Shown: in pieces, positions 9,866 through 20,756 of the stretch | Position numbering within the stretch: the first letter of the stretch is position 1 | How the letters are laid out: the number at the start of each line of letters is the position of its first letter | Notes under the pieces: model-generated | Told to the model about the DNA's origin: nothing | Database searches by the model: none | The model's input: the letters and a program-made list of their open reading frames with translations, nothing else | Translations under genes and position numbers: made by a program | From: Batkoa obscura | Lineage: Eukaryota > Entomophthoromycota > Entomophthoromycetes > Entomophthorales > Batkoaceae | Direction of reading: 5' to 3' | Assembly (NCBI GenBank): GCA_030770535.1 | Contig: JASVEC010000196.1 | Span: forward strand, 1 to 33,275 | DNA: 33,275 nucleotides

Positions 9866-10242
9866 TTATGTCGTATTACTTTGCAAATTTGTGTTATTAT
9901 CTGTGTATTTGTATGCTTAAGTTTCATGAATAAAGCCCCTAGCCATTTGCTATTATTCATAATTTGACATTTAATAATGCTATTATGATAAAAGTATATA
10001 CTAATACAATCAAGCATATAAAGTGATAATAATAATAGAATATTGCAAAAATAGAAAGTTTTATCTATATCATTTCGTAGCACTTGATGATACTTATAGA
10101 ACGAATATTGACTCACTTTTAAAGTTAAATTTTATAATAACATTTGTATTTTTGAAAGCTAAAACTTTATTATAATCATTTATTCAAGCATTTTATAAAA
10201 AACAACTAAACAAAGAAATGATATATGACCCACTTACTATAG

Positions 10243-11815
10243 CTAGATCTTAGTGAAGGTGACTTTTAAGTTTTTAGGACTAAACAACCCTAAGGGTGGT
10301 AATTTAGGATAGTTATCATGTGGCGAGTTTCTTGGTAAGGTGATGCTATATTCTAATAATAAAGAGATCAAAAATATTTTTTGTTCTAATATGGAAAATT
10401 GATTTCCTAAACACATCCTAGACCCATACCCAAATGTAAGTAACATATTTGTCATTTTTTTGTCTATTTTGACCTTGTCATTTTCAACTATTAAAAATCG
10501 TTCGGGCTGGAATTCCTCAGGGTTTTTAAATAAAGCCGGGTCTTTCATTGCTAGCCCTACATGTAACATTATTGATTGATTAGTATTAAGAGTTAGTCCG
10601 TTATCTAAGGTGACAGGTCGACTTGTCTTACGAGTAATTGTAGGCGCCACAGGTATTGATCTTAAAGTTTCATAAATTACAGCATCCAAATATATCATCT
10701 CGTTTAAAATATTTTGATTTGAGGTTAGCGCTTTTAATGGATCATTGTCTCCTAATATATCTTTTATCTCTTTTCTTAGCCTTTCTTGGATTCCCTATTT
10801 ATTAATTAGTACTGTAATTATTTGTATATAACTATTCTTACCGGATATCTTGCTAGATAATATATAGCTGACGTTAATGTGTGGGCAGTTGAATCATGGC
10901 CTGCGATAAAAAATACAATAGTATTATTCTAAAATAAAAAACTTAAAGATAAAACCAACAATAATCAATAAATATTACAATAATCAACTCATCAGTAAGT
11001 CCTTCAGATTCACTATCAGAGGATTCTATCATTAAGGACAATAGGTTGGAGCGCCTTCCCTCCTTGTCAAACGAATTCAGTTTCTTTCTTTCGCTTTCAA
11101 TCAATTCTTTTACATAGTTACGGAATTTAGTTGAATCACTATATAATCTTTTTCTTGACGGAAAAGGAAAGTAATCTAAAAATGGTAGCATAAGAAATAA
11201 AGGGTTCAAAATTTCATTCAATAGGTTATTATATAAGTAGGCCATTTCATTATCCTGATTATTAACAGTATTAAAATCGATATTAAAAACAGCTAACCCT
11301 AAACTATCTAAGGTAGCTACTTTAAAAATTTCTAAAACTTTGACTTCTTTGTCAAAGCTGTTTTGGATTTTGTTGTTCATTTTCTTCGCAACGTTTACAA
11401 AAATATCTATATCCCATCCTTTTTTAAATGCTCTATTTATTACCTTCTTATGTATCTTCCATTCTTTTTTATCTAACTCGGCGATGTTTTTTCTTATTAA
11501 ACCAAAATCGTTCATCATTTCACTTTGTTTAATCTTGATATAGGTATCATCATCAAGAAATATTTTCTTGATGATTTCAATGTCTTTTACTGAAACAAAC
11601 CATCTGCCTAAAAACACAGTTATGAACCGATTTTCTGAAAATAAGGAAGTCATCAGAAAATCGTCACGTATCTGTCCAGAAGTTCCAATTATTATGTGGT
11701 AAAGCATTAAAAGTGTACTCACACTAGGGAGATGCGATACACTTTTAGTAGGTTGGAGTTTAAAGTAAAAATAGACAGTTAAAGGTATACTAAACAATAA
11801 TATGTATAAAATCAT
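10243..11815 (-). CDS. Cytochrome P450 monooxygenase
   Basis: This is a membrane-anchored haem monooxygenase of unknown substrate. Three exons, 11815-10979, 10928-10842 and 10794-10243, are separated by 50 bp and 47 bp introns. The second intron contains TACTAAT, a plausible branch site. The product has 491 residues, the usual microsomal P450 size. Residues 1-18 form the N-terminal membrane anchor (ILYILLFSIPLTVYFYF). Diagnostic motifs occur in order: the I-helix AGHDST (288-293), the ExxR pair in ETLR (350-353), PERF (405-408) and the haem loop FGYGSRMCLG with Cys436 as the thiolate ligand. All essential residues are present and the frame is intact, so it should be active. The CYP family cannot be assigned by eye. 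No biosynthetic partner genes adjoin it, so a specific pathway cannot be inferred. Confidence 0.93.
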
Positions 11816-12186
11816 TTTAGTTTTTACTTTCTTTTTTTTTCTTTTTCTTTTATACTTTGAAAGGATAGCGCTACTTTCATTATATAGCTTATTTTTTAAT
11901 TTGTTTTTATTAGTCTTTTAAAGAAAATTATAAGGCTATAAATTTAAAAACTCGGATTGTTGTTGCTCCGTTGACCCAATTATTTCTTTCACAAAATTAA
12001 TTTAAAATTAATATGGCACAACTTAAATACAAAACTTAAATTTGTTAATAATTATTATTTTAAATAAGCTATTACCAAAAGTCTCGAATGAAATTAACAA
12101 AAAATATTTTTAATACAGTTTATTAAACGTAAGTAGTTTTGATACTAGTAAATAAAGCTTAATGAAAAAGACAGCTGAAAGCATAA

Positions 12187-12286
12187 TATGGGGCTGTTTT
12201 TTTAGTTTCATCATTTTTCCATTTTTTAAGTGCTATTTGAGTGGAAAGATTGTAGTAAAATTCTTAAAAAAAAACACATCCCCATA
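12187..12286 (+). repeat. Short TA-flanked inverted-repeat element, copy C (forward)
   Basis: This copy starts TATGGGGCTGTTTTTTTAG and ends ACACATCCCCATA, with TA at both ends. Interior blocks GTTTCATCATTTTTCC, TTTTAAGTGCTATTTGAG, TGGAAAGATTG and AGTAAAATTCTTAAA match the family consensus. It is the copy closest to full length in this intergenic region. Confidence 0.75.
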
Positions 12287-12296
12287 TATATAATTA

Positions 12297-12475
12297 AAAT
12301 TCAAACAATATTAAAGTTGCAAAGGTGGTGACGGGGTATATTTGCCCAATCATTAACAGCTATAGAGTTTTAGCGATTGGGGAAATATTAGGTGCCATCA
12401 TACTTTTCCACTTAATTAAATCCGCCTTATTTAAGGATTGCAATATATTTTGTAGTTAAGCATTCTTGTAAGTTA
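12297..12475 (-). pseudogene. Coding-like relic beside element copy C
   Basis: The minus-strand frame is protein-like for nearly 60 codons, with two in-frame stops and markedly higher GC than its surroundings. Segments include LQNILQSLNKADLIKW and then LLMIGQIYPVTTFATLILFE. It ends a dozen bases from element copy C, suggesting the element inserted next to or into an older gene. No family was recognised. Confidence 0.3.
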
Positions 12476-13856
12476 AAAAAGTAAAAAGCAAAAAAAAGCA
12501 AAGCATAACTAACTTGTATAATGCTATAAAGATATAATGACCGTTAAAATTATGACAGATGTTTTTATTTGTTTAGGAATTAAGCTAGTATTTTTAGATT
12601 TTGATTCTAATAGTAGATAAAATCCTTAAGTAAAAAACATTCGCATACATTTTAGAAAATTTATGTCTATCATTATTTATGACTAAAAAAAATTAGTATT
12701 GTATAATTAAACAAAGTTTTACACTGTTTGGGTGATAAGTAATATCTAAATTTTAAATAAAACTAATATGTGGTGATGTTTCTTTTGATTTTTTTACTTT
12801 TTCTTCAATTAGCTTTATTTTAATATTAAATTATTTTTCTTAGGGATAATTTGAAGCTAATTAACTCCTTTGATATTTTAATTTTCAAACCCTTTTGAAC
12901 AAGTTAAATTACCAATTATTTTTTTTAAATAGCTTATTTAAGAAGAGCTTTACAGTCTTTATCATAGCTTAACGATGTCAAATATTTACAAGGCCTTTTA
13001 AAAGTATGACCTCAATAGCATCTTTTATTGCTCAAATTTTTTATTTTAATTAAAACCCAATTAATCTTAATTTGTTTAAAGTTGATGAATACATTTAATA
13101 TCAACTTTGAATGTTTTGATGCAAAAATTACATTGTATTCAACAGTAACAACTTGATATTAAAAGCAGGCTGAAACAAGTCATAATCAGCTTACTATACT
13201 AATTAAGGCTTTGATTCATATACCATTTATATTTTTGATATAGATATTCTTATACCAAAATTAAAAGCTATTATGTAAAAAATTGTAACAACAGGTTATA
13301 AGCTATAATGATACCATAGTCCAAAAGCAGTCCGTTATTGATTTTAGAATTGTAGCTTTAAACTGATCATTACCTTAATTATGGAATGTTACCTATATAG
13401 CTAATATTTGACATGATATAAATAGTTTTGTAATAATTATTTACAATTAGAAATCTGTAATTTTAGTATAACTACCATCATCCTTATCATTGTTTAAGAC
13501 GAAAAGAGGACACATAAAAATAGATCTAATATATAGGTGAAGGTTGAATATTATGGTTGCAATATATGAGTAAGCAAGAAATTTAAAAGTTTGGTCAAAT
13601 TTGTTAAAAAAACTATTTGTTCACTTTTAAAATTATCATTGTTTTATTAAAAAGACTGCTAAAATTATAATGAAATATAGTAAAAATGGCCTAAGCACTG
13701 GAATCAGCATCATGCTAGAATTAATATTGAGATTAAGCTAGGGTAAGGTTTTACTGTATAAATACAATTTCTAGTCCAAAAAGTAAAATAAGATAAGATC
13801 TATAGTTTATTTGATCTGCGATAGTTTTATGATAAAATAATGATGTTTTGTTTTTT

Positions 13857-14037
13857 TAGCAAATTAAATAGATATTTATTAGTTCATAATTATTCTTGGA
13901 CTCCTCTTGGATACCTTTAGCCGTCATCCGGAATTTTGCCCACTCTTTTGCTAACTTAGAATTTAAAAAAATTATTAGTCAAATTCCCTGAGGAAAAACA
14001 TCTTCATATGTAGTTGATTCCTTAGAAAGAATTCTTT
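13857..14037 (-). pseudogene. Coding-like relic, possibly from an HMG-box-like gene
   Basis: One minus-strand frame runs about 60 codons with a single stop. It contains NSKLAKEWAKFRMTAKG followed by a Lys/Tyr-rich end. The pattern S-K-L-A-x-E-W followed by K...Y is reminiscent of the second half of an HMG box, but the match is weak and the first half is not recognisable. GC is higher than in flanking DNA. Confidence 0.25.
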
Positions 14038-15011
14038 ACTTTAAATAGGTTAAAACTAATTTAAAAAATAAGTAAAAAATTCTATCGGCTTTGAAGTAAT
14101 AAAAAGATAGAGTATTTTAGAAATATAGAAAACAAGCCAACATTATAGTATTTTGTTTATCAACTTTTTTCTAATATCTTTATTATGTCAAAGCAGAATC
14201 TTTTCTGAGAATTTTTTTTAACAAAACATAACCGTTTTTAAACATGAAAAGAAAAGTAGTTACAAATTCAGCTACTAAATCGCTATAGAAAGTAAAGCGA
14301 TAAACTTGTATAGTTTCAAATTTGTTAATTTATTTATTTTTTATGTTAAAAAAATTTTAACTTTTGTTTGAAATATATCGGAAAATGTACATCGTTTAGT
14401 CCATATTTCATAACACAGAAGAGTGTGATGTTACTTTAAAAGGCTAATGCTGGATTGGTTAAAAAAGAAAAGATTAATGTCTTACAAAATTAAAACATTA
14501 AAACTGAAACATTAAAAGCCTTTATTTGATTGAGAATTATAAGAATAAAATGTAAAGATATTCAATAGGAAGGGCCACAGGTGTTAGTAAAGGAATCATA
14601 TTAAGGTAAGGATATTTAAATAGGGTAATTTAGTAAGAACAAGCCAAATAATTAGAAATTGTTGTTTACCCCACGTTATAACTAAAAAATAAATTATTGA
14701 GATGAGAGCGAGAATATTCTAAATTAAGGAAGGATAAGAGGTTAAATTGATTTTCTACCAAACTTAGCTGAAGTCAGGCTAATAAAGTTATGCAAAATTT
14801 GAGAAGATGAATTCTTTAAGTAAAAAATGAAAAATATCAAGGCTATATTTAAATAAGATTGAATAGAATTCAAAAAATTACATAATAAAAAGAGTATAAT
14901 TTACTAATGAATTAGTGAATATAATTAGTGGTTGGGTTCCTTACTAATAAACTGTCACTCAAATTTTCAGCTTCTTTCTTTTGTTAATTTTATAACCATT
15001 AGTAAAATAAA

Positions 15012-17352
15012 ATGAATGAAGGCAATAGGGATAACCAAAATGAAATTTTAGACAACGATTATACTTTAAGAAAATACCATAAGCAAGAGACGGCTTCTGA
15101 GGTGATGGATAGATGGTTAGATCGAGCTTACTCCGATTTACCCAACTTTTTAAAGTCTTTTATACCGATTATAACCTGGTTACCAAAATATAATAAGATT
15201 TGGTTGTTAGGGGATATTATCTCTGGGTTCACAGTAGGCATTATGTTGGTACCTCAATCAATAGCTTATTCTAAATTAGCTCAAATTCCTGTACAGCACG
15301 GCTTATACTCTTCTTTCATTGGTAACTTAGTTTATGCTATTTTTGGTGGCTCAAGAGAAATAGCTGCTGGTCCAAATGCTGTACTAAGTTTGTTAATTGG
15401 AAGCGCCGTTAACTCAATAAGCTCGATACCTGGTAATCAATATACTGCTGCACAAATAGGTTCGGCATTAGCCACTATGTTTGCTTTCATATCTATGGGA
15501 TTGGGTGTATTAAAATTGGTTTAATTCTTGACTTAATTCCTAACCCTGTTATTGTTGGATTTACTACTGGTGCTGCTTCTACTATTATGTTAAGTCAACT
15601 GCCTTCAATGTTAGGAATTCCTAATGTAGTTAATAGCAAGCCAACTTGGGAAATTATAGCTGATATAGTAATGAATATACCAAAGATAAAATATGTTAGT
15701 TTACTATTTGGTATATTCTCCTTGGCGTTTCTATTCTTGATGCCATATCTGGTCTCCTTTGGTATTAAGCGCTACCCGTTTTTGTCCTACCTCGTTGTTG
15801 GGGCAAATGCTCTTGCAGTGGTATTATTTACACTAGTATCATTTGGTGTAAAATCCTCAAATCCAACTTTAGAGCTCACTATCGTAGGAGATGTACCACA
15901 AGGGTTTGGATATATAGGAGCACCTCCTTTGGGTATAGATTTATGGCAAAATATTATATCCTATTCCCCAGCAATCTTTTTGGTAGCAATTCTAGAACAT
16001 ACTGCAGTATGTAAAAACTTTTCTACTAAAATTGGTTATCAAGTATCTACATCTCAAGAGTTTTTCGCTGTAGGTGCAGCTAACTTACTTGGTTCCTTTT
16101 TCTCTAGTTTTCCAGTAGCTGGTTCTTTATCTCGTGGTGCTGTTTTATCAAAATCCGGTGTAAGAACTCCAATGGTTGGCATCTTTATTGCTATTGTTTT
16201 ACTAGCTGCTTTACTCTTTTTAACACCTGCATTCTATTACATCCCAACTGCTACTTTAGGTGCCATCATTATGCGTGCTGGTATATCTTTGATCCCGACT
16301 TTTGCAACTGTCAAAGAATTATATGTCACTTCTAAAATCGATTTCTTCGTTTTCATTGTTGCATCAGTTGTTACCTTTTTACTCGGTGTACAATACGGAA
16401 TTGGCAGTGCTGTTGCTATTTCTTTCTTGTATTTATTATTACGTATTGCAAGACCTAAATTTTATGTGTTAGGAGAAATTGAAGGTAGGGATGGGGTATT
16501 TGTTGATAAATATCATCCAGCATATAAAGCAGAAGATCCAGAACCTGGAGTAATTGTGTTTAGAATCCAAGAATCTGTCATTTTCCCAAATATCTCATTC
16601 TTGAAAGACCAACTTATAGATTATATATTGGAATACACTAAATCAGGAGCACCTCCAACATTATCAAAAGACAAACTATGGTCAAGTGATTTACATGATC
16701 GTTCTACCTCATTAAGAAGAATAAGAGCAAAAAGAAATAATACTAGTGTACCTAATGAAGATGATTTACCTTATTTGAAAGCAGTTATATTGGATTTAGG
16801 AGCAGTGAATTATATTGATGCATCTGGTATTCAAGGTTTAAAAGAATTGAGGGATCAACTTTATTTATATGCTGGTGCTCATCCAAGTCAATTAAATTCT
16901 CAATTTTCTACTGCTAATCCAGAAGATATGTTTGAGATGAGTGACATAAGCTTAGTACCAACATTTGAATTACATTTTGTTTCTATCCATATGAAAGTAT
17001 TACGCAGTTTAATGATATCTGGATTACCATCACCATTAACCTATAAGCCAGAGCCAAAACATGACTTGAAAGATAAAACTTGTAATATGAGTGAACACCA
17101 TAGCAATAAATTTACTATTAAAAGTTTAGCTAGTGTAATAGAAGGTGATATCGATGTCAATATTGAGAATAACAACTATTTTCAAATATTAATAACAATG
17201 AATTGGCTATGTCTTTATTAGAAGAAGGTGAAGAAATGGAACCTATATTATTAAATTCATCGAAGTATATTCATATCACTTTAAGCGGTGCTATAAGTAA
17301 AGTGAGGGAAAATTTAAAGCCAGATAATGTTAACTTCCCTCCATCCCCCTAG
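15012..17352 (+). CDS. SUL1: SulP-family sulfate permease with C-terminal STAS domain, frame interrupted twice
   Basis: This is a plasma-membrane proton-coupled sulfate importer of the fungal SUL1/SUL2/SutB type. The N-terminal cytosolic part ends in FIPIITWLPKYN and is followed by the SulP signature VPQSIAYSKLAQIP and about ten to twelve membrane spans. A STAS domain follows (16770-17040; LDLGAVNYIDASGIQGL). Read continuously the protein would be about 780 residues, a normal size. Two points need a shift. At the GG of 15518-15519 the frame must slip by one (KL then GLILDLIPNPVIVGF). Between about 17173 and 17190 it slips again and then continues ELAMSLLEEGEE to a TAG at 17350-17352. Both look one base short. 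Conservation is otherwise excellent, so sequencing or assembly error is more likely than decay, though a recent pseudogene is possible. No slippery heptamer is seen. Confidence 0.9.
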
Positions 17353-17672
17353 TTCGATTTATTATTTTTGTTTTAATATATTACTATAATATTATCTTTA
17401 CAAGTTCATAAATTTTTTGCATAAATTTTTTAATTAATTGTTAACATTCTTATTGATTGCGGTGTCATAAATTTCTACAATTTAATTCTACTTAGAGCAG
17501 TATTCTGAAACCGAAATTAATTCTTGATTTAGGAATTTAACTATTTATAAAACAATGTTATTAAAATAATGTAATAAAAAAACTTTGCTAGAAACATATT
17601 CTATTTTGATACCAATATATTATTATTTTACATATGCAAGAATTATAGTAAAATACTTAAAAGTTAAATTGG
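17353..17672. other. Intergenic between sulfate permease and tRNA-Ile
   Basis: This 320 bp AT-rich stretch contains the permease 3' end. I see no gene, repeat family member or distinct signal in it. Confidence 0.5.
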
Positions 17673-17677
17673 AAAAA
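17673..17677 (-). terminator. RNA polymerase III terminator of tRNA-Ile
   Basis: On the minus strand a run of five T follows the mature tRNA 3' end after one base (GGAGC-A-TTTTT-CC), the usual Pol III stop. Confidence 0.75.
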
Positions 17678-17678
17678 T

Positions 17679-17750
17679 GCTCCGTATAGGGCTTGAACCT
17701 ATGACCTTAGCGTTATTAGCACCACGCTCTGCCAACTGAGCTAACGGAGC
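17679..17750 (-). tRNA. tRNA-Ile (anticodon AAT)
   Basis: The 72-base cloverleaf folds cleanly on the minus strand. It has a 7 bp acceptor stem (GCTCCGT/ACGGAGC), a D arm GCTC-AGTTGGCA-GAGC, an anticodon stem TGGTG/CGCTA with loop CTAATAA, variable AGGTC, and T arm ATAGG-TTCAAGC-CCTAT. The anticodon AAT (read as IAT after deamination) gives isoleucine, and the GGTGCTAATAACGC segment is typical of eukaryotic tRNA-Ile. Internal A box (TAGCTCAGTTGG) and B box (GGTTCAAGCCC) are present. There is no intron and no encoded CCA. Confidence 0.95.
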
Positions 17751-18000
17751 AGCTGTTATTATACTTGTTATGTGATTATTTTACTAAAAATATTTAACTT
17801 TTAAATCTTGCAAAAAGCTAAATAGTATAAAAAATCCAATATTGTGTTAGATTTCACTATTAATAATCTCAATTTATTTATAGTTATTATATTTTAGATA
17901 CTGCAATTGAATTGGCTATTTTGCCCTTTTATATTTGATAATTTTATTTAATTTAATTACATAGAATTTTTAAAATTTTATAATAAACTGATCATTTTAT

Positions 18001-18053
18001 TATTAGGGGTATTTTTTTAGTTTTATCATTTTTTCCATTTTTAAGTAGGAAAG
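18001..18053 (+). repeat. Short inverted-repeat element, copy D (partial, left half)
   Basis: The left end reads TATTAGGGGTATTTTTTTAG, then TTTTATCATTTTTTCCATT and TTTAAG, matching the forward consensus. The central CGCTATTTGAG block is then missing, resumption at TAGGAAAG is brief, and the right half is absent. This is a decayed, deleted copy about 250 bp from the tRNA gene. Confidence 0.55.
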
Positions 18054-19332
18054 TGTGAAATCTGGTACTCAGTGGTTGGGGCCAAAAGTAGCTTTTGCTT
18101 GGTTGATTAGCCGTAAGTTAAAGGTCTTAATTTATGCAACTAAGGTGGACTTGGATTATAGAGAATAGTACATAATATGTACAGACTATATAAGACAAAT
18201 AGAATAGACAATGCTACAGTAAAATCTATCCAAAATACTATCAGAAAGATTTGGTGGCTTTATTAAAGGTACGATAGCAAGGAACAGTTCAATTAAAAAG
18301 TCTGGGGTTATTATTTTGAAGGATCTCTTTTATACTCGAACAAGCATGAATATCAAAACTAGAGGATAATGTCCTTCAGAATCATATAGCAGAAATCCTC
18401 ATAGATAGCAAATTAAAATAAGAGTTTGGGATTGATCGTCTCCGAACTCAAGAACACAACTTAAGTGATTATTATATTATAATCAATTATAGAGCTGACA
18501 AAGCGATATTTCACAGAAGTTTATGAAAATTAATGTATAGACAGATACAGAAAACTGTTTTAAATTTTAAGAGTTTTTACATTGCATATCTAAAAAAATT
18601 TATAAAATAAATAGTAGTTCAAATATTGAGCTTAATTTTTTTCCCAAGGATTATAGAAAAAGTATAGCTGATAAGTATTTTAGGAATCTTTCATAATGGA
18701 AAAATAGTTCTGAAGCACTAAGTAGAATAAAAATATTAGCTAATTTTAAATTTTAAAATTAATAACTCAACTGTTAATAGTAGAAAAACAAATGTAATTT
18801 TTAAGAGTATGAAAAAAACACGATATCAAAAAGTGTTTACATTTTATTGAAAGCAATAATAAACTACATCGCTATCCAATATCTAATAGATTAGAAAAAA
18901 GACATAATTATAATTAAAGTTATAAAGTCTATAGGAAATACAAAAATTAAAAGATCAACCCCAGCTTATCGTATGAAAATAACAGAGAATTTAAGTTCCA
19001 GCATTCAATAAGCAAGTAAGTAGTTCATTGAATGATAAAAATCAATCGTGAAATGTTAGTATTACTTAAATAATTAATGACTAAGTTAATCAATAGTTAA
19101 AGAGCAAGTAGTTGTAATGGTAAGTAAAAACTATTACCATATTGCTTGTATTACATAGAAATAATTAATTACAGTCTTGGACGTAACCGCTCTCTCCCAT
19201 ACAGCTATTTATTAACTTAGGGATATTTTAATAGTGCAGTTATAGCATTAAAATTATTTATTTAATAGAGAACCTGAAATGTTGGCTATAAAGCAGTCAA
19301 TAATAAATATTTCTCAATGAAGTTTTATAAGA

Positions 19333-19436
19333 TGTGGGGGTGTTTTTTTGTGTTTAAGAATTTTACTAACAATCTTTCTACTCAAATAGCGCTTAAAAAA
19401 TGGAAAAATAATGAAATCAAAAAAAACATTCCCATG
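19333..19436 (-). repeat. Short inverted-repeat element, copy E (reverse)
   Basis: The plus-strand sequence runs from TGTGGGGGTGTTTTTTTG to AACATTCCCATG, with family blocks GTTTAAGAATTTTACTAAC, CTCAAATAGCGCTTAAAA and TGGAAAAATAATG. The flanking dinucleotide is TG on both sides instead of TA, so either the target differs or both flanks mutated. Confidence 0.75.
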
Positions 19437-20046
19437 TACTTATTTGCATACTACAACTTTGATTAATATTGAAATATAGGTTATATTACTAAAATCCTCG
19501 CTAATCCGGTAATTTCTATTAAATTTAATAAAAATTCTGTTAACTTATGATATAAGTTATGACAAAATAACTTGAAACTGTGTTAGATATTTTTACTTTT
19601 TAATAAAATTTATTTTCAGAATTTTAAGCAGTTTTTGAAACATAAAGTATTTAAGAATTGGACGAGAAGATGAAACTAATTCTAACATTTCCAAAAAAAA
19701 ATTTAATTGCTATTTAAAATTCTAGCATATTTTTGCTTATATTAGACAAAACAATTTTTTTATAGCATATGAAATAACAATTTACAAAGTGTTGACATTT
19801 TATATAAGCATTTTTTAATTATAATATTTCAAAGGAAGCAAAAAAAGTAATAAGATTTATAACTATAGTTAGAAACAACTTATAGACTAATGTTTTTAAA
19901 TCTTATATTAATATCTTTATAAAAGACAATGTTATTGGTTTTTAACTATATGTTTGAAAAAAATAATTTTCCAGAGTTTTAGTCAATTTTCTAGTTAATT
20001 ATTAAAAAAACTTCTTTAAATATTTTAATAAAAAACAATATCAATA

Positions 20047-20148
20047 TATGGGGATGTTTTTTAGTTTCATTATTTTTTCCATTTTTAAGCGCTATCTGAG
20101 TGGAAAGATTTTTGATAAAATTCTTAAATACAAAAATACACCCCCATA
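20047..20148 (+). repeat. Short TA-flanked inverted-repeat element, copy F (forward)
   Basis: This copy starts TATGGGGATGTTTTTTAG and ends ACACCCCCATA with TA at both ends. The interior matches the consensus (GTTTCATTATTTTTTCC, TTTTTAAGCGCTATCTGAG, TGGAAAGATT, GATAAAATTCTTAAA). With copy A it is one of the best preserved, and its intact ends suggest relatively recent movement. Confidence 0.8.
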
Positions 20149-20558
20149 TGCTTCAAGGCCTTTTCTACCGTATTGTATTATTATACTAAGGCTCTATTTA
20201 ATTTTTAAAATATAAATAGTTATTTTTGAAGTTGTGTATATTGGTTTAATTTAATTATATTAAAGTTTTTAACAGTATATTATAAATAAAATTGATGAGT
20301 GGTATTTTAGTTTAAATTTTATTATAATAAGCGTACATTTATATTGAATTCCTACTTATTTTTATCTTTTTTTGGTAATAAAAATAAGTTTTTTGACTTT
20401 ATTTACTATTAGTTTTTTATCTATTGTAAAGATTTAAATTGAGAACTCTTTATATAAGAAATTACTTGAACAAATAACACATATTTGATAAGCTATAAAA
20501 CAAAAGCTTTTATTTGGTTTTTATATTGATTATTTAAATATAAAGCTGATAATATAGG

Positions 20559-20652
20559 TATGAGGATGTTTTTTTATTCCATTACTTTTTCCATTTTTTT
20601 AAGCATCATTTGGGTGGAAAGATTGTTGGTAAAATTTTTGAACAAAAAAACA
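20559..20652 (+). repeat. Short inverted-repeat element, copy G1 (forward, right tip missing)
   Basis: G1 begins TATGAGGATGTTTTTTTA and carries the blocks TTTTTCCATTTTTTTAAG, CATTTGGGTGGAAAGATTG and TTGGTAAAATTTTTGAAC. It ends at AAAAAAACA, lacking the terminal CCCCA, and runs straight into G2. With G2 it forms an inverted pair of about 200 bp. Confidence 0.7.
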
Positions 20653-20756
20653 TATGGGGATGTATTTTTGTATTTGAGAATTTTACTAACAATTCTTCTA
20701 CCCAAATAACGCTTAAAGATGGAAAAAATAATGAAGCCAAAAAAAACATCCCCATA
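20653..20756 (-). repeat. Short TA-flanked inverted-repeat element, copy G2 (reverse)
   Basis: G2 starts TATGGGGATGTATTTTTG and ends AAACATCCCCATA. It is in opposite orientation to G1. Both share the variant TTTGGGT where other copies read TTTGAGT or a close form, so the two are probably sisters produced by an inverted duplication rather than independent insertions. Confidence 0.75.

Larger units (their letters stand above)
8815..10242. other. Region upstream of beta-tubulin and downstream of P450
   Basis: This stretch holds the CCAAT-rich tubulin upstream region, a coding-like relic overlapping it (8895-9280) and element copy B (9763-9865), all listed separately. The rest, 9290-9760 and 9870-10242, is AT-rich with no recognised content. 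A 97-codon minus-strand frame (9823-10116) ends inside element copy B and has no motif. About one such frame is expected by chance in the window. Confidence 0.5.
11816..15011. other. 3.2 kb AT-rich region between divergent P450 and sulfate permease genes
   Basis: No intact gene is visible. The region holds element copy C (12187-12286), a coding-like relic right beside it (12297-12475) and another at 13857-14037. A pyrimidine-rich tract at 11827-11852 lies directly upstream of the P450 start. The last 100 bp before 15012 should contain the permease promoter. I see no CACGTG or other recognised sulfur-control element there. Confidence 0.5.

Noticed and set aside
9823-10116. 97-codon minus-strand ORF
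   Set aside because: It has no motif, is rich in residues typical of translated AT-rich DNA, and ends within element copy B. About one frame of this length is expected by chance.
15510-15530. Programmed ribosomal frameshifting in the sulfate permease
   Set aside because: The context TTA AAA TTG GTT TAA contains no canonical slippery heptamer or downstream pseudoknot that I can see, SulP transporters are not known to use recoding, and a second similar slip occurs near 17180.
18055-18530. Possible retroelement fragment near the tRNA gene
   Set aside because: The neighbourhood is a common landing zone and a short stretch vaguely recalls copia-type polyprotein, but no domain, terminal repeat or primer-binding site could be recognised, so no element is claimed.
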